The position numbers and the translations under genes were made by a program. Positions 15,467-22,693 of a stretch of DNA of 64,000 nt are shown one piece after another; positions within the stretch are counted from its first letter, which is position 1, and every line of letters begins with the position of its first letter. The stretch is from Pseudonocardia kujensis (lineage in GTDB: Bacteria; Actinomycetota; Actinomycetes; Mycobacteriales; Pseudonocardiaceae). A model generated the notes under the pieces. It did not search any database. It saw only the letters and a list, made by a program, of their open reading frames with translations, and was not told the origin of the DNA. The stretch covers positions 1 to 64,000 of the forward strand of contig NZ_JAJSOK010000001.1 of NCBI RefSeq assembly GCF_021283305.1, written 5' to 3'.

Positions 15467-17433
15467 GGAACCGGTCCGCGCTCCCCGTGCTGGTGGTCCT
15501 GCTCGTCCTCGCCGGCTGCACGGGCAGCACGCCGGCCCCTGCGGAGCAGGTGGACCGCAGCGACCCCGCGCTCGCCGCGGCCGTGGCCGCGCTGCCGCAG
15601 CGCAGCGTCGGGAGCGCGCCCGCGCTGCGGCTGGCCGGCGGACTGGTGCCGCCGACGAACCGGTGGTTCTCCGGGCTGGTGTTCCCCGCCGCCGCGCAAC
15701 CGGTCTTCCCGCTGCCGCTGTCGGTCGGCGTGCGCGACGACGGGTTCGCGATCGGCCTGCCGGAGGTCACCCCGACCGCGACGACGATCTTCGGCAGTCA
15801 CCGGCCCGCGCTCGACCTGGGCCTCGGGACCGCCCGCATGCTGGTCGTGCGGTACGACGACCTCACCGTGACCGTCGCGTTCCTCGACGAGAGCGGCGCC
15901 GAGCGCGGCCGCGTGCTCCTGGCGCGCGGCTCCCCGTACGTGCGCTACACGGCCACGGTCGAGCAGCGGATCACGCTCGACCCGGCGCCGCAGGCCGGGG
16001 CCGTCGAGAGGCTCGGGCAGCGGTACGGGTTCGTGGCCGGCGACGGCGCCGAGGTCGAGGGCGACGGCGCGCGGCTGCCGGCTCGGGGATGGGTCACGCT
16101 GTTCGCCGTCCCGCCGGGTGGCGACGCCGCCCTCCTCGCCGGGCACGCCTCCGTCGCGGTGCTCGGCGGCCAGGCCACGCACCGGATCATGGGCGACCGG
16201 GTCGTGACCACCCTCGACTACCGCACCGACGGCGGCGACACCCTCGTCGGTGCGATGCCGCACCAGGACTCCGGGCCCGGCTGCACGGCCGGCACCTACC
16301 CGACGATCTACGGGCCGCTGTCGCTGTGCGCCGGGACCGCGCTCACGCTCGCGGACCCGCTGGTGGCGCCGTCGGACGGGCTCGACCTCTCCGGGTTGTC
16401 CGACGCCGACCGGGTCGCCGTCGCCGCGGCGGTGCAGGCGGACGCCGCGACCACGTCCTTCACGGCCTCCGACACCTACGCCGCCGGCAAGGAGCTCGCC
16501 CGGGCGGCGAACCTGCTGCGCCTGGCCGAGCAGCTCGGCCTGGACGAGCCCGAGAGCCGGCTGCGCGCCGCGCTCGCCGCCGAGCTGCGCCGCTGGGCCG
16601 AGCCGGACGGGTGCGCGCACCGGGACACGCACTGCTTCGTCTACGACCCGGTGCTGCGCGGGGTCGTCGGCCTGGGCGTCGCGTTCGGCTCCGAGCAGTT
16701 CAACGACCACCAGTTCCACTACGGCTACTTCCTCTACGCCGCGGCGGTCGCGGCCCGCCAGGACCCGGGCCTGGCCGCCGCCCTCGCGCCCGTGACGGAC
16801 CTGCTGGCCGCCGACATCGGGGCCGGCCGGAGGACCGCGGAGTTCCCGCGGGGCCGGGCCTTCGACGAGTACGCCGGGCATTCCTGGGCGTCGGGCTTCA
16901 GCCCGTTCGCCGACGGCAACAACCAGGAGTCGAGCTCGGAGGCCGTGGCCGCCTACAACGGCCTCGCCCTGTGGGCGCAGGTCCGCGGCGACGCGCCGTT
17001 GCGGGAGCGGGCTGTCGTGCTCCTGAGCCGCGAGGCGGCCGCGGCCACCCGGTACTACGTCGCGCCGCCGCTGCGCTCCGCGGAGTTCGACGGGTTCGCC
17101 CACCGCGTCGTCGCGATCAACTGGGGCGGCAAGCGCGACTACGCGACCTGGTTCAGCCCCGCCCCGGGAGCGGTCCTGGGCATCCAGCTGATCCCCATGT
17201 CGCCCGTCGCGGGTTACCTCGCGGGTGACGCCGACCGCATCCGCACCGACGTGGCCGAGGCGGCGCCGGCGGGCTTCGACGTCCCGTTCGGCGACTACCT
17301 GGTGATGTACCTGGCCCTGGCCGACCCGGCCGCGGCCCGGGCGGCGGCGGCCGGGTTGCCGGCGTCGGCGGTCGACGCCGGCAACTCCCGCGCGTACCTG
17401 CTGGCCTGGACCTTCTCCCGCCGGCTCCCGTGA
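15463..17433 (+). CDS. GH81 endo-beta-1,3-glucanase lipoprotein
   Basis: The 656-residue protein starts with a lipoprotein signal (VLVVLLVLAGC, lipid Cys19), so it is anchored outside the membrane. The body matches glycoside hydrolase family 81, which cuts beta-1,3-glucan endolytically. Seen are an N-terminal beta-sandwich with PPTNRWFSGLVF, FNDHQFHYGYFLYAAA (N414-H419, containing the proton-donor Asp), HSWASGFSPFADGNNQESSSEA (E489 and E493, the catalytic acidic pair region) and INWGGKRDYATWFS. GTG at 15463 overlaps the previous stop. Its position as third gene with a GT2 synthase parallels BcsZ (cellulase) in cellulose operons, suggesting product trimming or release. Confidence 0.88.
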   Translation: MRNRSALPVLVVLLVLAGCTGSTPAPAEQVDRSDPALAAAVAALPQRSVGSAPALRLAGGLVPPTNRWFSGLVFPAAAQPVFPLPLSVGVRDDGFAIGLPEVTPTATTIFGSHRPALDLGLGTARMLVVRYDDLTVTVAFLDESGAERGRVLLARGSPYVRYTATVEQRITLDPAPQAGAVERLGQRYGFVAGDGAEVEGDGARLPARGWVTLFAVPPGGDAALLAGHASVAVLGGQATHRIMGDRVVTTLDYRTDGGDTLVGAMPHQDSGPGCTAGTYPTIYGPLSLCAGTALTLADPLVAPSDGLDLSGLSDADRVAVAAAVQADAATTSFTASDTYAAGKELARAANLLRLAEQLGLDEPESRLRAALAAELRRWAEPDGCAHRDTHCFVYDPVLRGVVGLGVAFGSEQFNDHQFHYGYFLYAAAVAARQDPGLAAALAPVTDLLAADIGAGRRTAEFPRGRAFDEYAGHSWASGFSPFADGNNQESSSEAVAAYNGLALWAQVRGDAPLRERAVVLLSREAAAATRYYVAPPLRSAEFDGFAHRVVAINWGGKRDYATWFSPAPGAVLGIQLIPMSPVAGYLAGDADRIRTDVAEAAPAGFDVPFGDYLVMYLALADPAAARAAAAGLPASAVDAGNSRAYLLAWTFSRRLP

Positions 17434-17436
17434 CGG

Positions 17437-19314
17437 TCAGGCGGCGGCAGGCTCGGGCTCGGGCTCGTCGAACTGGGTCCGGTAGAGCTCGGCGTAGCGG
17501 CCGGACCCGGCGAGGAGCCGTTCGTGCGTGCCGCGCTCCACGATCCGCCCCTGCTCCACGACGAGGATCTGGTCGGCGTCGCGCACCGTGGAGAGCCGGT
17601 GGGCGATGACCAGCGCGGTCCGCCCGTCGAGCGCCTCGGCCAGCGCGGCCTGCACCGCGGCCTCGGAGGTCGAGTCGAGGCTGGCCGTGGCCTCGTCGAG
17701 CACCACGATCCTGGGCCTCGCCAGCAGCAGCCGCGCGATCGTCAGCCGTTGCCGCTCGCCGCCGGAGAGGCGGTAGCCCCGCTCGCCGACCACCGTGTCC
17801 AGCCCGTCCGGCAGGGCCGCGACCAGCGCACCCAGCCGGGCCCGGCGCAGCGCCGCCCACAGCTCGTCCTCGCTCGCCCCCGGCGCCGCGAGCAGCAGGT
17901 TCGCGCGGATCGTGTCGTGGAAGAGGTGGCCGTCCTGGGTCACGAACCCGACGTCGCCGTGCAGGTCCGCGGCCCGCAGCTCCCGTACGTCGACGCCGCC
18001 GACCGACACCGCGCCGCCGTCGACGTCGTAGAGCCGGGCGAGCAGCTGCGCGATCGTCGACTTGCCGGCCCCGGAGCTGCCGACGAGCGCGGTCAGCGAC
18101 CCGGCCGGGACGGTGAACGAGATGTCGTGCAGCACGGTGTCGCCGCCGCGGGCGTCGAGCGTCGCGACCTCCTCCAGCGAGGCCAGCGACACGCGCGCCG
18201 CGGCCGGGTAGGCGAAGTCGACGTGGTCGAACCGGACGTCGAGCGGTCCCGCCGGCAGGGCACGCGGCTCCCCGGGGTCCTGGATGGCCGGCTCCAGGTC
18301 GAGCACCTCGAACACCCGCTCGAAGCTGACGACCGCGCCCATCGCCTCGACCCGCGCCCCCGCGAGCGCGGTCAGCGGCGCGTAGAGCCTGGTCAGCAGC
18401 ATCGCGAGGGACACGACGGCGCCCGGCGCGAGCAGCCCGCCCAGCGCCAGCCCGCCGCCGACGCCGTAGACCAGCGCGAGCGCCAGGGCCGAGACCAGCG
18501 TCAACGCCGTGACGAACACCCACTGCACCATCGCCGACCGCACACCGATGTCGCGCACCCGGCCGGCCCGCGCGGCGAACTCCGCCGACTCCTCCGCGGG
18601 CCGCCCGAAGAGCTTGACGAGCGTGGCGCCGGGCGCCGAGAACCGCTCGGTCATCTGGGTGCTCATCGCGGCGTTGTGGTCCGCCGCCTCGCGCTGCAGC
18701 CGCGCCAGCCGCGAGCCCATCCGCCGGGCCGGCAGCACGAACACCGGCAGCAGGAGGAGGGCGAGCAGGGTGACCTGCCACGAGATGCTCAGCATCACCG
18801 CGAGCGTGAGCATCAGCGTCACGGCGTTGCCGACGACCCCGGACAGGGTGTCGCTGAAGGCCCGCTGCGCGCCCAGCACGTCGTTGTTCAGCCGGCTGAC
18901 CAGCGCGCCCGTGCGGGTGCGGGTGAAGAACGCGACGGGCATGCGCTGCACGTGGTCGAACACCGCGGTGCGCAGCTGCAGGATCAGGCCCTCGCCGATG
19001 GTCGCGGAGAACCAGCGGGTGAACAGGCCGAGCGCGGCCTCGGCGACCGCGACCGCGGCGATCAGCCCGGCCAGCCCGGCGACGACCCGCAACCCCTCCC
19101 GGGCGTCGATCGCGTCGACCACCCGCCCGGCCAGCAGCGGCGTGACGACGGTCAGCACCGCCCCCGCCACGCTGAGCAGCACGAACGCGGTGATCCGCCG
19201 CCGGTGGGGCCGGGCGAACCCCGCGATCCGCCGCAGGGTGACGGGCACGGGCGCCCGCGTCTCCTCCCGCTCGCGGGAGGCGGTGCGCAGGGCACTCCAG
19301 GTGTTCACGTCCAT
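17437..19314 (-). CDS. ABC exporter, fused membrane and ATPase domains
   Basis: The 625-residue half-exporter has six helices (residues about 30-330) then an ATPase domain with Walker A GSSGAGKST, signature LSGGERQ, Walker B IVVLDEATA and switch AHRLSTV. A loop of about 25 residues (ARVSLASLEEVATLDARGG) is inserted just after the A-loop FAYP. It probably works as a homodimer exporting lipophilic compounds. ATG at 19314 is chosen because a TACCGT -10 ends six bases upstream, within a MerR-type promoter. It ends three bases from the convergent GH81 gene, with no terminator space. Substrate unknown; the promoter suggests inducible detoxification. Confidence 0.9.
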   Translation of the reverse strand: MDVNTWSALRTASREREETRAPVPVTLRRIAGFARPHRRRITAFVLLSVAGAVLTVVTPLLAGRVVDAIDAREGLRVVAGLAGLIAAVAVAEAALGLFTRWFSATIGEGLILQLRTAVFDHVQRMPVAFFTRTRTGALVSRLNNDVLGAQRAFSDTLSGVVGNAVTLMLTLAVMLSISWQVTLLALLLLPVFVLPARRMGSRLARLQREAADHNAAMSTQMTERFSAPGATLVKLFGRPAEESAEFAARAGRVRDIGVRSAMVQWVFVTALTLVSALALALVYGVGGGLALGGLLAPGAVVSLAMLLTRLYAPLTALAGARVEAMGAVVSFERVFEVLDLEPAIQDPGEPRALPAGPLDVRFDHVDFAYPAAARVSLASLEEVATLDARGGDTVLHDISFTVPAGSLTALVGSSGAGKSTIAQLLARLYDVDGGAVSVGGVDVRELRAADLHGDVGFVTQDGHLFHDTIRANLLLAAPGASEDELWAALRRARLGALVAALPDGLDTVVGERGYRLSGGERQRLTIARLLLARPRIVVLDEATASLDSTSEAAVQAALAEALDGRTALVIAHRLSTVRDADQILVVEQGRIVERGTHERLLAGSGRYAELYRTQFDEPEPEPAAA

Positions 19315-19320
19315 GCGGCG

Positions 19321-19351
19321 ACGGTAAAACCTGAAGTGAACTACAGGTCAA
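19321..19351 (-). promoter_or_regulatory. MerR/SoxR-type promoter with 19-bp spacer and central palindrome
   Basis: Reading the minus strand, TTGACC (19351-19346) and TACCGT (19326-19321) are 19 bases apart, longer than the normal 17-18. The spacer is filled by the inverted repeat CCTGTAGTTCACTTCAGG (19347-19330). This arrangement is the hallmark of promoters activated by MerR-family proteins, and the repeat resembles SoxR-like boxes (CCTCAAGT...ACTTGAGG). The regulator gene is not in this window. The -10 ends six bases before the exporter ATG. Confidence 0.7.
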
Positions 19352-19410
19352 GCTGGACCGGGCGGCCCCGCCGGGCGAGACTGGGGGACCCGATCCCCCA
19401 GGAGGTCGCA

Positions 19411-20307
19411 ATGACGCGACGGGACGTCGAGTTCGACGCCGAGGGCACCACCCTGCGCGGCTGGTTCTACCGCGGGGAGGGTGCGACCGGGCGCGCCCCG
19501 ACGATCGTGATGGCCCACGGCTTCTCGGCCGTGAAGGAGATGTACCTCGACGCGTTCGCCGAGGTCTTCGCGGCCGCCGGGCTCAACGCGCTGGTCTTCG
19601 ACAACCGCAACTTCGGGGCCAGCGACGGCGAGCCCCGCCAGGAGATCGACCCGATCGCCCAGGTCCGCGACTACCGGCACGCGATCACCTACGCCGGCAC
19701 CCTCGACGAGGTCGACGCCACCCGCATCGGTGTGTGGGGCTCGAGCTACTCCGGGGGGCACGCGCTGGTGGTCGGCGCGATCGACCGGCGGGTCAAGGCC
19801 GTGGTCGCGCAGGTGCCGCTGATCAGCGGCTCGAAGAACATCGCCGAGCTGGTCCGCGCGGACTTCCGGGCCGGGTTCCGGGAGATGTTCGACGCCGACC
19901 GCGTCGCCCGGTACGCCGGCGACCCGCCGGCCATGGTGCCCGTGGTCGCCGAGGACCCGCTGGCCCCCTCGGCGCTCCCGACGCCGGACTCGTGGACCTG
20001 GTTCACCGAGACCGGCAAGCTGCGTGCCCCCGCCTGGCGGAACGAGGTGACGCTGCGGACCGTCGAGATGCTCGGCGAGTACGAGCCCGAGGCGTACATC
20101 GCCCGGATCAGCCCGACCCCGCTGCTCATGGTCGTCGCGCGGCAGGACCACCTCACCCCCGCCCACCTGGCCATCGACGCCTACGAGAAGGCCCGCGAGC
20201 CCAAGGCGCTGGAGATCCTCCCGGGCGGCCACTTCGACGCCTACGTGAAGGACGTCGACCTCGCCGCCCCGCTGGCGCGGGACTGGTTCGTCCGTCACCT
20301 CGCCTGA
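19411..20307 (+). CDS. Alpha/beta hydrolase
   Basis: The 298-residue protein has the alpha/beta hydrolase fold: PTIVMAHGFSAVKEMYLDAF (oxyanion hole region, residues 30-49), FDNRNFGASDGEPRQEID, the nucleophile elbow VWGSSYSGG (Ser112), VVARQDHLTP (acid Asp) and GGHFDAY (His). The closest pattern is the YcjY/X-Pro-peptidase-like esterase group often seen in actinobacteria. GGAGG precedes the ATG by seven bases. Alone in its transcription unit, it ends at a strong bidirectional terminator shared with folD. Substrate unknown. Confidence 0.85.
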   Translation: MTRRDVEFDAEGTTLRGWFYRGEGATGRAPTIVMAHGFSAVKEMYLDAFAEVFAAAGLNALVFDNRNFGASDGEPRQEIDPIAQVRDYRHAITYAGTLDEVDATRIGVWGSSYSGGHALVVGAIDRRVKAVVAQVPLISGSKNIAELVRADFRAGFREMFDADRVARYAGDPPAMVPVVAEDPLAPSALPTPDSWTWFTETGKLRAPAWRNEVTLRTVEMLGEYEPEAYIARISPTPLLMVVARQDHLTPAHLAIDAYEKAREPKALEILPGGHFDAYVKDVDLAAPLARDWFVRHLA

Positions 20308-20321
20308 CGGCCACACGCTCA

Positions 20322-20372
20322 CCGGTTCCGTGCAGCCAGGCGGCGGGAACGACCGCAGCTGCACGGAACCGG
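20322..20372. terminator. Bidirectional terminator between the hydrolase and folD
   Basis: A perfect 15-bp stem pairs CCGGTTCCGTGCAGC (20322-20336) with GCTGCACGGAACCGG (20358-20372) across a 21-base loop. It sits exactly between two convergent genes. No T-run follows, as usual in high-GC actinobacteria. Confidence 0.8.
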
Positions 20373-20384
20373 CGATCAGCGACG

Positions 20385-21251
20385 TCAGGCGGCCTTGTCC
20401 GCCGCCTTCTCGGCGGCGGCGATGACGTTGCGGAAGAGCATGGCGACCGTGGTGGGGCCCACCCCGCCGACCCGCGGGGTGATCGCGCCCGCGACCTCGG
20501 CGCAGGACTCGTCGACGTCCGGGAGCAGCTTCTTCCCGGAGTACCGCACCCCGCCGCCGATCACGGTCGCGCCGGGCTTCACGTGCTCGGGCTGGATGAT
20601 GCCGGGCACGCCGGCCGCGGCGATGAGGATCTCCGCGCGCCTGGTATACCGGTCCCAGTCCGGCACCCCGGTGTGCACCACGGTGACCGCGGCGTTGGCG
20701 GTGGGCCGCTTCTGCGCGAGCAGCATCGCGAGCGGGCGGCCGAGGGTGGCGCCGCGGCCGAGGATGACGACCTCGCGGCCGGAGACCGGGATCTCGTGGA
20801 AGGCCAGCAGCTCCTCGATGCCCGCGGGCGTGCAGGGCAGCGGGCCGGGCAGGCCGACGGCGAGGCGCCCCATGTTCATCGGGTGCATGCCGTCGACGTC
20901 CATGTCCGGGTCGAGCTCGGCCAACGCGGCGTCGTAGTCCAGGTGGCCCGGGATCGGGTACTGGATCAGCAGGCCGTGCACCGCGGGGTCGTCGTTGTAG
21001 CCGCGGATGGCCGCGACCAGCTGCTCCTGCGTGGTGTCCTGCGGCAGGTGCGTGTGCGGCGAGTCGATGCCGAGCTCGGCGGCCTGCTTCTGCTTGATGC
21101 GGATGTAGCCGGCGGAGGCGTCGTCGTCGCCGACGAGGATCGTGGCCAGGCTGGGCGTCACGCCGCGGGCGCGCAGTGCGTCCGCCCGGGCGGTGACGTC
21201 GGCCAGGACCCGCTCGGCGACGGGCTTGCCGGGTAGCAGTCGTGCGGTCAT
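20385..21251 (-). CDS. folD: Bifunctional methylene-THF dehydrogenase/methenyl-THF cyclohydrolase
   Basis: The 288-residue FolD interconverts 5,10-methylene-, methenyl- and 10-formyl-tetrahydrofolate with NADP in the cytosol, supplying one-carbon units. Active-site Y49 and K53 (YIRIKQK), the GLLIQYPIP segment, PCTPAGI, and the nucleotide loop ILGRGATLGRPLAMLL are all present, and length is normal. The ATG at 21251 follows GAGGGAACCC and lies about 20 bases after a ZTP riboswitch, which fixes the start; an in-frame ATG at 21326 falls inside the aptamer. The C-terminus has a short Ala/Lys extension. Expression is expected to rise when ZTP/AICAR signals low 10-formyl-THF. Confidence 0.97.
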   Translation of the reverse strand: MTARLLPGKPVAERVLADVTARADALRARGVTPSLATILVGDDDASAGYIRIKQKQAAELGIDSPHTHLPQDTTQEQLVAAIRGYNDDPAVHGLLIQYPIPGHLDYDAALAELDPDMDVDGMHPMNMGRLAVGLPGPLPCTPAGIEELLAFHEIPVSGREVVILGRGATLGRPLAMLLAQKRPTANAAVTVVHTGVPDWDRYTRRAEILIAAAGVPGIIQPEHVKPGATVIGGGVRYSGKKLLPDVDESCAEVAGAITPRVGGVGPTTVAMLFRNVIAAAEKAADKAA

Positions 21252-21269
21252 GGGTTCCCTCGTGACGCG

Positions 21270-21350
21270 GGGGCCCAGGCGGTCGACCCCCGCGGACGTC
21301 AGCTCCCCGATGGTCGTTGCCATCCTCGGTATGCCGCCAGTCGCGCGTTC
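21270..21350 (-). ncRNA. ZTP (pfl) riboswitch controlling folD
   Basis: Reading the minus strand, the folD leader carries the conserved elements of the ZTP/ZMP aptamer in order. They are GCGACTGGCGG (about 21345-21334), ACCATCGGGGAGC in the middle (about 21313-21300) and CCGCCTGGGC (21282-21273), which can pair as a pseudoknot with the first element. The RNA senses 5-aminoimidazole-4-carboxamide ribotide and its triphosphate, markers of folate shortage, and is commonly found upstream of folD, purH or glyA. The ribosome site follows at once, so control could be translational or by terminator. Boundaries are approximate. Confidence 0.85.
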
Positions 21351-21450
21351 GCCGTGATTGTTCCACGCGGGTCCCGGGCGACGTCCACTCGTGGCCACTG
21401 CTCGCGAAGTGGCCCTTGGTGATCAGGCCACCTCGTCGGAGCATGGGACC

Positions 21451-22104
21451 GTGGATCTCCGCCCGCTCCCCGTCACGCACCGCCCGTTCCGCAGGCTCCC
21501 GCAGCTGCTCGCCGGCCTCGCGCTGTACGGCACCTCGATGGCGATGCAGGTCCGCGGGGCGCTCGGGCTCAACCCGTGGGACGTCCTGCACCAGGGGCTG
21601 TCGACCCGCCTGCCGCTGAGCTTCGGGCTGATCACGGCGATCACCGGGGTCGTGGTGCTGCTGCTGTGGATCCCGCTGCGGCAGCGACCCGGCATCGGGA
21701 CCGTGGCCAACGTCGTCGTGATCGCCTTCGCCGTCGACGCCGCCCTGGCGCTGATCCCCGAGGCCCACACGTGGCCGGCGCGGGTGGGCCTGATGGCCGG
21801 CGGGATCGTGCTCAACGGCGTGGCCTCCGCCGCCTACATCGGCGCCCGGCTCGGTCCGGGGCCGCGGGACGGGCTGATGACGGGGATCGCCGCCCGCACC
21901 GGCCGGTCGATCCGGCTGGTGCGGACGGCGATCGAGGTCGTGGTGCTCGTGACCGGCTGGCTGCTCGGCGGCACCGCCGGGATCGGGACGGTGCTCTACG
22001 CGCTGGCGATCGGGCCGCTCACGCAGGCGTTCCTCCCGCTGTTCCGGGTGCCGACCCCCGCCCCTTCTGCGCCCGCCGCACGTACCAGCCGTTCCACACC
22101 ATGA
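21451..22104 (+). CDS. YczE/YitT-type integral membrane protein
   Basis: The 217-residue protein has about five helices and the YczE/YyaS family pattern GTSMAMQVRGALGLNPWDVLHQGLS near residues 28-52 and LGPGPRDGLMTG near 140-151. In Bacillus, YczE is a membrane protein linked to lipopeptide production, and related proteins are co-encoded with regulators, but the molecular role is unknown. GTG at 21451 has GGAG nine bases upstream. It is divergent from folD, so its promoter overlaps that of the riboswitch transcript. Its 3' end overlaps the convergent VC0807-like gene by 86 bases. Confidence 0.75.
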   Translation: MDLRPLPVTHRPFRRLPQLLAGLALYGTSMAMQVRGALGLNPWDVLHQGLSTRLPLSFGLITAITGVVVLLLWIPLRQRPGIGTVANVVVIAFAVDAALALIPEAHTWPARVGLMAGGIVLNGVASAAYIGARLGPGPRDGLMTGIAARTGRSIRLVRTAIEVVVLVTGWLLGGTAGIGTVLYALAIGPLTQAFLPLFRVPTPAPSAPAARTSRSTP

Positions 22105-22693
22105 GCGCGGCGAAGGCCGCGATCCACAGTGCCTCGGTGGCGCCGACCGAGACGTCCACCGGCAGCAGGTAGACCAGCGGGATCCGGATGATCGACTCGG
22201 CGATCAGGCCCACGCCCCACACCGTGGAGGCGAGCCGGTGCCCGTGCCGGACGCGCGGGTCCGTCGCGTAGGCCTCGGCGGCCGCCGCGGCCTTCGACGG
22301 GGCGAAGCTCTCCAGCGCCGCGAGGGTCAGCGGCCGGCGCCCGCGGATCGCGGTCACGAGGAACACGACGCCGACGGACGCGGTGATCAGCGAGTTCCGC
22401 AGCAGCAGCGTGCGGGGGTCGCCGGTGGCGAAGGCCAGCACGAAGCCGATGCCGTAGACGAGCAGCATCACCATGGCGAAGGCGTTGAACCGGCGCTGGC
22501 GCACGGCGGACCAGAGGATGCGCAGGGCCGCGATCCCGGATGCGGCCAGCAGGGCGACCCAGTCCGAGGCGCCCAGCAGGTGCAGGGCGTAGTAGGCGGC
22601 GATCGGGAGGCCGACGTCGAACACCAGGCCGCGGAACATCACCCGCGGCGAGGGGATCTCGGGACGGGACGGGGCGGCGGCCATGGCGGTCAT
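22019..22693 (-). CDS. VC0807-type membrane protein
   Basis: The 224-residue protein has about six helices (residues about 22-40, 45-65, 72-90, 100-118, 150-172, 190-210) and the family element GDPRTLLLRNSLITASVGVVFLVTAI. The family is named after an uncharacterised Vibrio protein. It starts with an ATGA overlap on the carotenoid oxygenase stop, so it is second in that operon and likely under the same PadR control. Its tail coding region overlaps the convergent YczE-like gene by 86 bases. No function is known; the pairing hints at a role with the apocarotenoid product. Confidence 0.75.
   Translation of the reverse strand: MTAMAAAPSRPEIPSPRVMFRGLVFDVGLPIAAYYALHLLGASDWVALLAASGIAALRILWSAVRQRRFNAFAMVMLLVYGIGFVLAFATGDPRTLLLRNSLITASVGVVFLVTAIRGRRPLTLAALESFAPSKAAAAAEAYATDPRVRHGHRLASTVWGVGLIAESIIRIPLVYLLPVDVSVGATEALWIAAFAALMVWNGWYVRRAQKGRGSAPGTAGGTPA

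Noticed and set aside
17524-19410. Long plus-strand extension upstream of the alpha/beta hydrolase
   Set aside because: The extension is antisense to the ABC exporter; homology and the GGAGG ribosome site begin only at 19411.
21252-21398. Longer folD with an upstream ATG (21326 or 21398)
   Set aside because: The extension falls within the ZTP riboswitch and has no FolD similarity; the ATG at 21251 has a proper ribosome site.
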